From Uloborus plumipes (lineage: Eukaryota > Arthropoda > Arachnida > Araneae > Uloboridae), in contig JAXGGA010001175.1 in the NCBI GenBank assembly GCA_038373865.1, forward strand, positions 62,501 to 126,500: DNA of 64,000 nucleotides. The letters run 5' to 3'. The notes under the pieces were generated by a model. That model did not search any database, had not been told where the DNA came from, and saw only the letters and a program-made list of their open reading frames with translations. Both the position numbers and the translations under genes were made by a program. This document shows, piece after piece, positions 1 to 11,661 of the stretch (within the stretch, counting starts at the first letter, position 1; every line of letters starts with the position of its first letter).

Positions 1-700
1 AAAACATTTATTGAAACAAAACTGGTTGGGTTACAAATAAAAGTACAAGAAATCTAATGCTATACGACTAGATAATGAGAGCTATAACTTCTCATTACGA
101 CATATTATTGCTACGATTAAATCCGTATCACGGCGAATCGACGCCAATCGATACGCCACACTTTTTATTCCATTTTAAACAACTTATGCTGCTACATAAT
201 AACTTAGGCATCTGCTTCAATTACCGCATATAATTACATCAAATAGATTTGTGAGAACAAAATCACACATTCCTTATCCCATCCCCGATGCAAATGACCC
301 ATTTCCTATCATCACTGGCCTTTGTCTCAAAGAGTTAAAATTAGCAATCTGCCTGTGCGCGAGCAAATGAACCGATCACCGGGCGAGATTGGAGAAGGCG
401 AATCATTACTCAACCCCGCTCGAATCGAAACAAGTTATTTAGGAATCGGAAGAATAATAAGATGGATAAAAACTTTTGAAGGCTCATTAATCTTTGAATT
501 TTTAGGAGAGCCTACTAATTGTCCTTGTCCAGATCACATAAAGATCTGAACAAGAGAAGATAAACTTTCTCTTAATGATCGCTGTGGGCTGGCTCTTCCA
601 CGATTTTATGGAGCGGAGAAACGTTGCCGAGGATGGAACATTGTATCAAATGTGCTCAACGGAACGTTCAAGAGGAGCACTGCTCCAATCGAAGTGTGGT
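1..700. other. Unique non-coding block, candidate conserved element
   Basis: No gene is recognised. The block is less AT-rich than its surroundings, has few homopolymer runs and no similarity to other parts of the window. It contains a POU-type octamer ATGCAAAT at 288-295 and several TAAT-type cores. Short open frames at 322-549 and 575-766 show no recognisable domain and are probably chance. This texture resembles a conserved non-coding element, but that is inference; only alignment to a related genome could show it. Confidence 0.3.
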
Positions 701-702
701 TT

Positions 703-1440
703 AACAGTGGAGACATCTGTTTATAGTGGCAATTGTGCAGTTGAATTCTCTTACATCGAATTCTGATTTACAAGAGCTCGAGTTAAACGATGACCTCAAA
801 TGAAAATGGGAGATTTCTTATTAAAGGAATGCTTTGTTACTTTTAATTATTCTATATCATTCTGAACCGTTGTACTCTTATTTCGCTTACTGTGTTCTTG
901 AATGTAACGCTGTCTAAATCAAAATGGGTCTTACCACAGGTGACATCTGTTTACGGCGACACCTGCACAGTTGAATCTCCTTACGTCGAACTTTAGTTTA
1001 TCAGAATTGATATTGAGCATTGAAATCAAATCTAAATGGACGATTCGTTGTTAAAAACCTAGCACATCAACACTAATTATTCTATTTTATTCCGAAAAGT
1101 TGTACCCTTATTTCTTCAAACTATTCCTCAGTGTAACGTCGTCTGAATTGAGGTGGAATTAACCACAGGTAAATCTGTTTATGGTAGCAATTGCACTATA
1201 CTACACTGCAACCTTTCTTGACAACAGCATCGTGACGTCAGAGTGACGTTTGTGTGACGTCAGCCTATGAAAAATGAGCTAGATAAAACGTCACAGCCTA
1301 CTTGGCGAATTAGAGGAGATCGCTGACTGCTTGTGAGCTCTTATTGGCTCCGCCCGTAGTGACGTTCAGTGTCAAGTTAAGTTGCATTCTAGTGTAGAAA
1401 ATTTCCTTGCACTGAGCATGGATGTAAACATACCTGTGAA
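703..1440 (+). repeat. Diverged tandem repeat, about 230 bp period
   Basis: Three related units begin near 703, 934 and 1163. Each opens with a CCACAGGTnACATCTGTTTA-like block, followed by a GCAnTTGnACAGTTGAAT-like block, then a stretch ending in CnTTATTTC. Units differ substantially, so the array is old. The third unit is split by a family A MITE at 1199-1394 and resumes at about 1397 with TTTCCTTGCAC. A further partial unit lies at about 1721-1800, and a very weak relative may lie at 4005-4110. Confidence 0.55.
1199..1394 (+). mobile_element. Family A MITE, copy 1 (TA-flanked)
   Basis: A 196 bp non-coding element flanked by TA at 1197-1198 and 1395-1396. Imperfect terminal inverted repeats of about 28 bp share GCAA and CTTGACA blocks. 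The interior includes GTGACGTCAG, the conserved ATAAAACGTCACAGCC and TTATTGGCTCCGC, and it is closely similar to 5488-5672 and 40319-40492. It interrupts a unit of the surrounding tandem repeat, which supports the TA boundaries. The TA duplication and size fit a Tc1/mariner-superfamily MITE. It encodes nothing and must have been mobilised in trans. Confidence 0.75.
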
Positions 1441-2344
1441 AACGAACATATGGATTTAAAATAGACCGCTCAATGTTAATGCATGCAGCGTTATTTCTAG
1501 CAATTCTTTTGCTTTTGTCACACTTTTTCCACTGTGTTCATTGGAGTTTTTTTTCTGAAATGAAGCATAATTTATAGGTGAGGGCATCTTTTTATACCAG
1601 TAATTGGACATGTAACTACAGCCCTATTTCTACTGTAATTATTTTTAGTTTATAAATGGAGTATTAATATTTTTTTTCTCCGAACTTCTCATTCTTATGC
1701 ATTATTCTGTTTGCATTGAGGTGTGATTTGCAGAGGCAAATACTTGGGTTTATGGTTGCAAATGCAGTACTGAATTTCTTGCATTGTGCGCATACCCCGC
1801 ATTTAAAGGCGTTGAACGAAACTGTTTGGTTATACGTCAAACCCTTATAGGGTCTACCCTACATTTTTCTTTTTCTAGAATTCTAGTCTTTGTGTTTCTT
1901 CTGCCCTTTAACCTTTTCTATTGTTTCTCGAGTTATCCACTGTGTGAATGAAAGTAGCCTTTATTTTGGTGACATCATTTTATAAGTAAATATTCAGTTG
2001 AATTATTTTGTAATGAACTCAATTTTACAAGCCGGTATTTAATGAGGTCATGGAATTACAATTTGCGTTTCTATATTAAGCGCATATCCATCACCACCCT
2101 CTTCTCTCTTGATATGAATGATAAAGCATTTTGAGCTCTTTCAACCATCTGCTGGACATTAGAGGTAATTTTCGAAAATTTAAAAGACAGCGTACTTTAT
2201 TCAATTGCTAGAGAATGTCCTCACTTTTTCAATATCCACTTTTAATCCGTTATATTTGTCCAAACCATAGGTTTGTGATAAAAAAAAACATTTCACAAGG
2301 AACCGCTGTGAAAAGAATTAAATTGTGACTCCGGCTAGTAGTAG
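1441..2344. other. AT-rich non-coding, no gene seen
   Basis: Apart from a partial unit of the upstream 230 bp repeat at about 1721-1800, I see no gene, RNA or repeat boundary here. The sequence is AT-rich with short T and A runs. Confidence 0.5.
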
Positions 2345-2346
2345 TA

Positions 2347-2650
2347 CTGTCCGTCCTTGAAAACCGCACCTAGCAGTCGCGAACAGTTCCACTTAAAAAA
2401 GGGTAGATGGGTTGTGGGTGATAGAGTTCCGAAGTTTTCAATTTAAAACTTGCATTTTCTTTAACGTTTTGACATGTTCAACTATCTATTTGAAATTAGT
2501 ATCGTTCTACGTTGTTTGATATGGCTCAAAATGCTTTTTATTATTCTTCCCGTTTTGTTATCTTACCTAACACGCCTATTTCAGTAAGATCAGAGAAGAC
2601 CTGACGCATGCGTAAATGCGCGAAAGGTTTTACCTAAGAAGATCAGACAG
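2347..2650 (-). mobile_element. Family B MITE, copy 1 (reverse)
   Basis: A 304 bp element with short inverted ends: TACTGTCCG on the left and CAGACAGTA on the right, with TA at each boundary. Interior landmarks shared with the other copies are TAAGATCAGAGAAGACCTGA, ACGCATGCGTAAAT, CAAAATGCTTTTTATT and TTGTTTGATATGGCTC. Other copies lie at 27526, 32667, 39903 and 42992, with a fragment at 37970. No coding capacity. The TA duplication suggests the Tc1/mariner group, though the ends are short. Confidence 0.72.
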
Positions 2651-2672
2651 TAATTCTAGTAAAATTTCCGTA

Positions 2673-3963
2673 CCGTAAAATTGGGTGTATAGGAACAGCG
2701 GGGTCAATCGGAACAAAACTTCTCGACCGTACAAAGAAATTCTTCATAAATATACTATTGGGTATTTTTCACCGTGAATTTTTTTTTCGAAAGGTAAGAT
2801 CATAGGAAGTAGGAAAAAATTACTTTTGTCAATCTGGCAACGCTACTGGCTTCTAAGGCGGGCTGCACGTGGAATGCTAGAAAACATCACATTTTCATAG
2901 ACTGCAAAACTTCATATGCAAGAACAAACCTTCTTATATTTAAAAACTCAGAGTGGTATGTTTCAATTATACATGTATCTGAACAACAGAATACCACATT
3001 AGAATTTACATTTTTTATAAATTGTGTCATAAAAATGAAGAATTCTGAAAAATGCCATAGGAAAAAAATTTGCGGGGTGAATCGGAACACTTAGTTTTGT
3101 TGTTCCAATTCAAACTTATTTGAAGGAAACTGTTTGAAAAATCAAGATTCTAACCCCAATTATTCAAATCAAGACAAGGACAAGGATTTATTACTGTTTA
3201 TCCCTTCTCGTGAGCAACTAGATCTTAAAATGACAAAAAGTTGTAGATTTCAAAAGTTTTTTCTCCAGGAGACTTCTTTTGACTTAAAATACGAGGGGAA
3301 AAGTCACATAGACTTTATGTAGCAAAAGTTCAGCACACAGACAGTGATGAATAAGCGAAAAAATATTTCAGGACAATCCCCGAAACCCAGAAATTTCAAG
3401 AAACTAAAGAAAAGGCAGAGTTCATCCCAGGAGATGTTATGAAAAAAAATAAGCCAAGTCACAATTGCTAGTTTTAAGGACAAGTACATATTTGTGGACG
3501 ACATGAGTGACTTCCATTCATGTTAAATCTTTGTATTTCAATTCAAAAACATTTCTTAAAATTACTTTTCATTTTTCATAAGTTCAAAATTATTTTGAAT
3601 TTTGACGAATTATAAACGTTTACTGGTATTGAAATTATACATTTATTCAACAGTAATTATCTGTTCTTATTCTCCCCCATCAATATTACTTATGTTTATG
3701 AGACCTATTACAGGTTAAATTGAAAAAAAATAAAAATTTAGCCAGGTGTTCCGATTGACCCCTATCTGCGGGGTGAATAGGAACACCTATAAAATGCTAT
3801 GTATATGAATAAAAACTGTTCAATATGTTTTGTACTTGCTCGGAATATCAAGAACAAACCAAGACCGAAGTTTTTACCCAAAAATTTAAATTAAAAAAAA
3901 ATCTTTTAATTACTTTTTTTACAGTCAAAGCGGAAAAGTGTTCCGATTAACCCCATTTTACGG
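2673..3963 (+). mobile_element. 1.3 kb pogo-like non-autonomous element, copy 1
   Basis: This 1291 bp element is flanked by TA. Its terminal inverted repeats read CCGTAAAATTGGGTGTATAG on the left and, reverse-complemented, CCGTAAAATGGGGTTAATCG on the right. A motif derived from the terminus, GGGGTnAATCGGAACA, recurs inside near 2699, 3073, 3750 and 3773 in both orientations. A decayed coding remnant lies at 3134-3322 and beyond. A second copy at 49576-50873 is roughly 90% identical by eye. TA duplications and these ends suit the pogo/Tigger group. Confidence 0.75.
3134..3352 (+). pseudogene. Decayed transposase C-terminal remnant, copy 1
   Basis: An open frame at 3134-3322 reads FIPSREQLDLKMTKSCRFQK near its middle. 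The copy at 50039-50260 keeps the same frame longer, through SPGDFFLLK and LYVVKVQHTDSDE. A GDxxLxK...YVxxV pattern of this kind is seen at the C-terminus of many arthropod pogo/Tigger-type proteins, from memory. Here the frame is shifted after FLQETSFDLK, and no DDE core is visible. The identification is tentative; the location inside a TA-flanked element supports a transposon origin. Confidence 0.35.
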
Positions 3964-3965
3964 TA

Positions 3966-5118
3966 CGTATATAGATTATTAATGAAGTTCTGTACTAAAT
4001 CTGAATATACAATTCAGATGTGACTTTGAAATCTAAATTGAGCATTACTTCTGATTTTTGTTACTTTTATTTTCTATTGCGAAGTGTTACCTGTCCGAAT
4101 GAGTACAGAATTTAACATTGGTGATATGTTGATAAACAGGTGTTCTAGGTAACAAATATCAAACCGAAGTACAACTATAACTGTATAAATTATATTTAAA
4201 ATAATAGAAAGGTATTTTCGTTCAGTTATTTTGTAACTAAATGTCACGGAATAGAAGTAGATTCATAAACTGTTTTTAAAAAGCATAATATATTAGAAAC
4301 TACAATATATTGTTACCGATTTCATATTGTTATTACTAAATATATGGTACATATACTTAAAGTGAAACTTTATATATTAAGGTATTTAAATCAACACTTT
4401 ATTTAGGGAAAACTACTGTAAGACTCAAGTAGGTAACAGTATGTCTGAAAAGAGGATCGTTTAACTTTTCTTTAAAAGGGAAGGCCACTTTTTTCGATTC
4501 CAAAATTGAGGTTACTAAGACTTATTCCAACGGGATGAATATCAGGATCAATGTAGTTCTAGTCTTAACTACATTTTCATAAACGTCGTCAAACAAGTTT
4601 TTTAATTATATTTTTTCGGTACAATTGCAAAACATCAATGTCGGAAAAACATCGAATGCAAAACTTTGTTTTGAGAAAATCATCGAACTATAGGTTTAAT
4701 ACACACATTGTGGTATTTATATCGATTAATCAACGGTTTAGTCGCCTGTTACGACGATAATTTCGGTATTTCTTTACTACAGCGATATTAGTGGAGTAAA
4801 TTTCTTCTCTAGGAGACTTGTTGGCATATGATATACTCACAGCATTTTAGTTTTGTGCTGACTGTCAACGTTTGTCTTGTAATTAGCAAGCGTTGTAAGA
4901 CGATTCTATCTGAATGAAGGGACAAAGAAAAATTTTAAGCGCGTGTCTTATTCATTTTAACGTGACTCTGTTTAATTTAGAGGCAATTCCCCATCCATAA
5001 CGGCAAGCCGAGATGGCTCTGCTTCCATCAGTAAACCGAATGTTCGCTTATCAATCTCAACTGTAGTCCAAGGGTATGTTTTCTAAAGAGGGAAATGGAA
5101 AAAATTTATTAAGTTAAA
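3966..5118. other. AT-rich non-coding, no gene seen
   Basis: No coding or RNA feature is recognised. A very weak relative of the 230 bp repeat may lie at 4005-4110. The part from 4800 to 5080 is less AT-rich and unique, but I can assign no role. Confidence 0.45.
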
Positions 5119-5299
5119 CAGGCCCGTCATTTAGGGGGGCAGGGGGGGGTCAATTGCCCCACCCCTGACTTTGAGAAATCAATGTATTTACATATAGTAA
5201 GTGGGCGTGGTTTTTGTTGTTTTCTTGTGAAATTGTATTGTGTTTTTACCCTTTGCCCCCCCCCCCTCCACCTGGAAAAACTTGAAATGACATCCCTGA
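5119..5299. mobile_element. Possible small hAT-like MITE
   Basis: The left end reads CAGGCCCGTCATTTAGGGGG and the reverse-complemented right end reads CAGGGATGTCATTTCAAG, so the outer 14-15 bases are an imperfect inverted repeat. The interior holds two poly-C/poly-G stretches. No clear 8 bp target duplication is visible, so the call is weak. Confidence 0.35.
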
Positions 5300-5487
5300 A
5301 GATCAAAGAAGAATAATTGTATTAAAGAAAGGGCGAATCATAAATGAAAGTTTTCAAATAGTGATGCTATAAGAGTTGAGTGGGGGAAAAATTTATTCTT
5401 TTATAAAATACTATGCTCATAAAAGTAACTCTCTGACAAGTTGTTTTTAAAGCCAGCAGGCTATACTATGAGAAGATGTCGTCACTA

Positions 5488-5672
5488 TACTGTGCTGCAA
5501 GGTTTCTTGACACTGGCGTCGTGATGTCAGCGTGACGTCAGTCAATAAAAAACGAGCTAGATAAAACGTCACAGCCTACTTGGTGAATTAGAGGAGATCC
5601 TTAACTGCTTCTGAGGTCTTATTGGCTCTGCGCGTAGTGACGTTTAGTGTCAAGTTAAGTTGCTTTCTGGTA
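5488..5672 (+). mobile_element. Family A MITE, copy 2
   Basis: A 185 bp copy, flanked by TA at 5486-5487 and 5673-5674. Its inverted ends are the clearest of the three: TATACTGTGCTGCAAGG on the left against TATACCAGAAAGCAACTT reverse-complemented from the right, both followed by a shared CTTGACACT. It is closely similar to 1199-1394 and 40319-40492, including ATAAAACGTCACAGCC and AGAGGAGATCC. No coding capacity. Confidence 0.75.
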
Positions 5673-5847
5673 TAACTAGAATATTTAAAAGGAAAGAGGT
5701 ATTGTTTTTATTTTTCAATTAAGGCAGTAAATAATAACATTACATCGTTTAAGAAAGATCATGAAATTTAAAAAGAAAAATGTACTTTTTTTTTCCAAAA
5801 TAAAGCAATTGAAGTTTCCTGCATTGAAAGAGGGGATAACTAAGTAG

Positions 5848-6117
5848 CAAGGGCGGATCTGGAAATATTTCAAGGAAGGGGCGATTGATTTTATTACGTA
5901 TCCTTTGCTACACATCTCTGTTTACAAATGTTGAGCTCATATGTTTTGGACTTCAATTGCGAAAAGTTTCCCGAGGAGAGCCCTAAACCTCCCTTCTTTT
6001 AGCATGAAAGATAGTCTAAAACTGTCGTTTTTGAACTTCAATTTTGAAAATTTACCAGTGGTGGGTCCCTCAAGGGGGTGCGATCGCCCCATTGCTCCTT
6101 CCTTGCATCCGTCCCTG
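5848..6117. mobile_element. hAT MITE, 270 bp, with 8 bp target duplication
   Basis: The left end CAAGGGCGGATCTGG and the reverse-complemented right end CAGGGACGGATGCAAGG form imperfect terminal inverted repeats starting with the CA(G/A)GG expected of hAT elements. Flanking 8-mers match at seven of eight bases: CTAAGTAG at 5840-5847 and CTAAGTAA at 6118-6125. The interior is non-coding; the frame at 5941-6144 crosses the boundary and is spurious. Confidence 0.7.
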
Positions 6118-6125
6118 CTAAGTAA

Positions 6126-7346
6126 TGTGTCCAGAAAGCGGTAAGCACGAAAGCGAAGTGCTTTTTCTTATAAAGGTTGATAACCGAGAAACACCATTTT
6201 TAGACTACGCTCATAAGTTTAAGATCCCTCTTAAATTTGATCATAGTTCACAGCGATGATGTTTATAATCTTTCATTTCTTGTTACGCCAGCAATACTTT
6301 TCAGGAAAAAACAAACAAATCACGTGACCCCCGAGATGATTTGTGTCTGCGACCGTAATCGCAACAACCCACCTCATCGTAAAGCAAACTCTATTTATTC
6401 TAAAAAGACACGCTCGAATTATTCCGAATCAGGAATTACTAAGTTAATGTTCCTTTTTGCAGAGAGCCATTGTTTTGGCAAACCATTATAAGAGAAAGAA
6501 ATTCTGTAATGACCAATCGACCAAATTTGATTTATAAGTGGATAAGAGATAATTGCGGTGATAAATCTTCAACTTTGTCTTTTCCCGTAATGGGTAAATA
6601 TAAAAGGGAAAATATGCCGTGAGTCGAATGGCCTCTTAAGATATGATAACTTAGATAAGGTCCAATGCAATTAAATAAAAAAAATGTTTACTTTCTTTCA
6701 GTTTATTGTATCTCTTCTTTCTAAAGAACGGAGTATTATGACGTCTATGACCGCTGCGTCGGTCAAAGGAAGAAAAATTTCGTCCCAAAAATGACTTTTT
6801 TTTTAAAGCTGTGAATGTGAAATTACTTTATTTGCACAAGAATTTGCATTTTAATAACTTCATTCATTTGTATATCAGCTTCACACCTATTGGTTCAAGC
6901 TGATACATTTCGAAAAAATGGTTGAAGATTTTCTATATGAAAAAAAGTATGCTAACGAAGGCTAATTTGAAAACAATATTTGTTAGAAAAATAGTAATAA
7001 TGTTACGTAATATCTTATTTCGGTGCGAAACATTTGTTGCAAAAATAGGAAAACTCAAAATGTAAAATGTTTATCAACTGTACCCTATTAATAGATTTTT
7101 GGCGCGAATCTCTTAACAGAGAGTGGTGTAATAGAACGTTTCTCTCGTAGTAACTGAGCTACTACGAAATGTGTCTAGAACGGTAATGCGAGGATTCAAA
7201 CTAAATTTTGCAATCAAATGGACCTTAATACTGCCGTGGGAAGGTAAGGGATAGTAACTTTAGAAATAAGTTTTTGAGACATTTGAAGAAACTCGTTTTG
7301 GATTCCAATCTAACAATTTGGTGCAATAGATCGCCTCCTTAGTTAT
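6126..7346. other. Non-coding; 6150-6500 unique and less AT-rich
   Basis: No gene recognised. The 6150-6500 block has balanced composition with an E-box CACGTG near 6321 and no repeat similarity, so it could be a conserved element. The frame at 6237-6491 has no recognisable domain. The remainder is AT-rich. Confidence 0.4.
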
Positions 7347-7688
7347 GTTCCTTCCTTTCCTTAACTCGTTTCTCTCGTTTGACGTGATAGGAATAACTCA
7401 AGAAGTAATAAAAGGATTCAGTTAACAAACCTGATACGGGCGGACTTCAACAAATGCCGTGAACTGCACTGTTGGTGTTGTTAGCCTATTTATCTTAAAC
7501 AGTAAGTAACGACTCCTGTTCCTTCCTTTCCTTAACTCGTTTCTCTCGTTTGACGTGATAGGAATAACTCAAGAAGTAATAAAAGGATTCAGTTAACAAA
7601 CCTGATACGGGCGGACTTCAACAAATGCCGTGAACTGAACTGTTGGTGTGGTTAGCCTATTTATCTTAAACAGTAAGTAACGACTCCT
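7347..7688 (+). repeat. Recent 171 bp tandem duplication
   Basis: Two adjacent 171 bp units, 7347-7517 and 7518-7688, both begin GTTCCTTCCTTTCC and end GTAACGACTCCT. I see only two substitutions between them (GCACTG versus GAACTG, and GTTGTTAG versus GTGGTTAG), so they are about 99% identical. This points to a very recent duplication, or to an assembly artefact from overlapping reads. No coding frame spans the units. Confidence 0.85.
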
Positions 7689-7768
7689 AAGCCAGGGCTA
7701 AGGCAGAAACATGCACTACACCACCAACTCGTTTATTCCATCCATGGACTGCAGTTTCGTAGGAAGTA
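7689..7768 (-). repeat. Interspersed repeat, about 80 bp, copy 1
   Basis: Reverse-complemented, this segment matches 12142-12223: both contain GAAACTGCAGTCCATGGAT, a GAGTTGG block and GTGCATGTTTCTGCCTTAG. A weaker relative lies near 18013-18075. The ends are not sharply defined, so I cannot assign a class. It starts immediately at the end of the 171 bp duplication. Confidence 0.5.
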
Positions 7769-9538
7769 AACGAGCGGAAGGCAGAAATCCTCTTATAGAG
7801 CAAAGAAAGCCAAGAAAAAAACTGGTAGCTAATGTGAAATTAGAACACCAGCAGCAACCTATTTATATTGCAAGACATTACAAATTAAAACATTACAAAC
7901 TTATGAAATAAAATATCTCTAAAAAGATTACGGTAAGTACACACATACAACTATTTCTTTCTGAGATTATATCCACAGATTGCCTCTAAAGGGTTCTAAC
8001 CCTTTGTGGCATTATATTTGATGGTTTTCCATTGGGTATTATTCACGTAAACGCTACATGTGTATACGTAACTTCTGTATGTCATTTTCGATGTATGAAT
8101 GTTTTTTCAATCATAAATGTTTATGAGATGCTAAACGATCTTTACTGCCATTGCATTCTCTGCTGCTGAAAAAGTAGGCTAAGTCAGAGTCGTTTAGTTT
8201 AAATTTGCAATACAGATAATTTGAAAGAAATTGGGAAATTTTATCATGATGGCAGTGAAAAACTTTTTGTTTTCTAGATTGAGCATAAATTTAAATTTCG
8301 TATAGGAGAAAAACTTTGTTTAGCAGTAAAATTTTATTTAAAAATATGCTTCGATATGTATTATTTTGACTTCTGTTTTTATGTGCAATATCTCAATAAT
8401 TATAGATTTATACTACATTTGAAGAACATTTCTTCAGTGATCTGCTTATAGTTAGTGCTTCTCAGCTTTTATTTTAAGCATAGTATTTCGTTTTTATAAC
8501 TTAAGATTTTTTTAATAAAGTGCACCTTCCTGAAAATGCCTAATAAAACGAGAAGACATTAAACCAACTTCATCAATTCAGGACTGCTAGGAAATCGATT
8601 TTTACGTTAGATGAGTAATCTTTTCCTCTTTCCCTCCCTCCTAGGGTTAAAAAATAAAACAGGGCATCTTCGTGAGGGTAGGGGTGGATGAAAAAATAAA
8701 AAGAAGAGAAATAAAAAAAAAATCTCATCTCTTAACATCGATTTCAGGCCGCTGTTTTAAAGATAGGGAAATGTTAAAAATCCCTTTATTTCGTCCGTAA
8801 AAAAAGGAAATATAACGTTAGACATGCTGGCGAGAAGGCGGAAAATGGGGGGAAAAAGACAAAATAGGGAATTTCTGAACGGGGAAGACATATATAAAAA
8901 TCAAATAAAAGTGGAGAAGATTCATCTGCCAAAGCCATCTGATAGTAGATTAAGAAAAAGTGGTCTAATGCTCCATTTTTAAGGCTTTTAATTTTCTCCG
9001 GAAATGTTACTTTTTGTTTGGCTAGTAAATGTATCCCTTCAAGAAAAAAATGATATCACACATCTTAATGCTGCTCAATTCTCCCCTACTTTAACAATAA
9101 TACATAAAAATGCTTAACATAATGGCAAGTTCAGTAGAAAAAGCAGCAACATTTCTATAGGATTGAGAAATAAATTTAAGATTTAAAACTCTCAATCACT
9201 ATCGTTTGGCCAACTGTACAACTGATAAACTCTACCGTTGCAATGAAAACTGCATATATATGCTTTCCAAATTTATAAGAAACTTCTTTTTTTTTTTTAA
9301 AGCAAACCGACAGGGCTTTAAAAAGGTACACTATTTACAGATGTTCCCTTCTTTTTAATGAAGAAGTTGTTTTTTTTTGTATCATTCAAGCACGTGTAAT
9401 GCGGTTTTTCTAAAAGATGTCGTACTCATTGTAGTTCTGCAAGAAATGTAATTCCCACTCAAAGGGGAGATAGTTTTAATTACAAGTTTACAACTTACGT
9501 CAGTGAATTGTTTTCAATTGTTAATGAATTTCAGCTTA
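7769..9538. other. AT-rich non-coding, no gene seen
   Basis: No gene or structured repeat is recognised. 8620-8930 is purine-rich on this strand. No splice-flanked coding exon could be supported. Confidence 0.45.
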
Positions 9539-9546
9539 TTCAAACA

Positions 9547-11587
9547 CAGTAGCGTAGCTAGGGGGCCCAGCGCCCGTGGCGAACTTGAAAAATTGCGCCC
9601 CCCCCCCCCGCCTTAGAGGTTGTTCTGATGGGAGGTCATTGTAACCTCCCAAAATGTTTTTACTCCAAAAATTTTTGTTTATTTATTCGAAGTTTTTGCA
9701 GAGAATGTTGCAACCTTTTTTTTTCCTTTTCTTTCTTTCAGCATTTTTAACGATGCTTAGTGTTCCCCCTCATGTTATGTACGCAAAATATGTCTGCTTG
9801 TTCGTATTATTGGGTAAAATTCAATTTTTATTTTTTACAAGTTTATTTTTCAATTTGCGAATTTTGTCTTTCCAACAATTTTAGTTCGTGGTGTTCCTAT
9901 CTTTCCCCATTATTTCACATAAATTCAAAAAACAAATAATTCTTGCAATTTGTTATTGAATATAGTGTGGTTTTTTTCCCACACAACAGCTTTTATTTTA
10001 AATGGAATTTGTTTTAAAACACTAGATAAACATAACTTGTTCATTTTAAATAAAAATCAAAGCATCGATTCTATTGTAATTAGGAAATCTAAAAAAATAT
10101 AAAAAGCATAATTAATCTGAAATTGGCTTAATAAAAACGACTCCTTGCATACAGGCAAAATAAAAGTTCGCTATATTAGGCCTCCGATTATTTTTTATAA
10201 ATAAATACTTTTCATTTTAAGTATTTAAAATGCTCCACAGACCTGCCGTTTTTGAATACTAATATTATCTATGAGGGGAGTTAGGAGAGGCAATTGTTCC
10301 CTCCCTGGCTTTAAGAAAGTACCAAATATATTTTCTTGAATTTTTTTTTTAATACAGCATATACAAACATGGACCAACAATAGAGAAGGTATTGGCGATT
10401 ACCACAACGACGCGACGGTGCTTGAACTGAGAATGATAAAAAAAAAAAAAAAAACTGATTAGCAGATATATTTGTGTACCATTTAAAAAAAGTGGCTTGC
10501 CCCCCTGATGTAGCGTAGAGTACACGTTTTTTCCCGCAACATTTACTTGGCGTTTCCTTGTTCAGTAATACATGAGAAACAATAGCTATTTTATTTATTT
10601 TGACAATAGAGCACAAAACATATTGCACTAGCGTGGTTACAATCAAGCTCAAACACTCCCACAAAAATACTAAAACGGTAATGAGTATAAAAAACAAAGT
10701 GGTGCTATATATAGTTTAGAAGTGAGAGCACTTCATTAAACTACACATAAAATAGAAACAATTCCAAAATACGAAATCGAAACTCACTAAAAAAAGATTA
10801 ATTTATTTGTTTTTTTTTTGTTTTTTTTTTTCTTTTTTTTTTGAACCTTCTAACCATCATTGAACATACTGAGTCATCGAAGCACAAACAGCGTTTGAAA
10901 ACGTTACTTGTTCAAAATCGCGGGCTGCTGTACTTGTGTTACTCATTTTTGGAATCTTCATTTAATGTGGGCTGTTGGAACAAATTTTTTAAATTGCGAA
11001 ATGTGGAATAGTCGTTTTTCAGAAACCGCCCCTTCCCGTTTTTGAGAAATACTGTTTTCTTGCTAGTTTTCGCCTCAGACAAATTGTTACCAACAGAGGA
11101 GTTATTTTCTGTCATCATAAAATTGCATGTTTTCAACAAAAGCTCGCTGATTTTTAACATCGTAGAGCGTTATTTCCGAAGTATAGTATGTAATTGATAA
11201 GTTAAAGTGATATCATGAAAAAAACTGCTAGAAAGAAGCGGAGAGAAAAGGTTTATTTCCATCTCTTTTAAGGACCGGCCGATTTCAGATCAGCCTATTA
11301 TAGACTTCAGACCCCATATAACTAAATTCTATCGTGCCAGATAGACTTAAGTTAACATCTGTGTATCCAACCGAAATCTACCAAAGCAAACTTGCATATT
11401 TTGTATGGTTTGTCTTGTAGCGATGGGGCGCAGTTAAAGCTGCTCCGGGTGTCAATCAAATTTTCATTTTTCAGTCTGTTTGGGCTTGACCAATTTTTTT
11501 AAATTATTTTATTCGGTCAAAATGCCGCCCCCTGGCTGCTGCGCCCGTGGCAAGAGCCACTCCTGCCAACCCCTAGCTATGCCACTG
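9547..11587. mobile_element. hAT element, about 2.04 kb, non-coding
   Basis: Left end CAGTAGCGTAGCTAGGGG and reverse-complemented right end CAGTGGCATAGCTAGGGG match at 16 of 18 bases. Flanking 8-mers TTCAAACA (9539-9546) and TTTAAACA (11588-11595) match at seven of eight, as expected for hAT. Near both ends a GCGCCCGTGGC block recurs. Frames inside (10311-10697 and 10939-11160, minus) show no transposase motif: no BED zinc finger and no hAT C-terminal dimerisation block. It is probably an internally rearranged, non-autonomous copy. Confidence 0.7.
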
Positions 11588-11661
11588 TTTAAACATAATT
11601 TAAGTGGTTTTGTGATAAGCTATAATATTATGGTTAATATTTTATAGGTCTAGACTAGCGG

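Noticed and set aside
7347..7688. Relation to the foldback units because of the same 171 bp period
   Set aside because: The sequences share no recognisable block.
10311..10697. 128-codon minus-strand frame inside the hAT element
   Set aside because: It crosses an A run and shows no transposase, zinc-finger or other domain.
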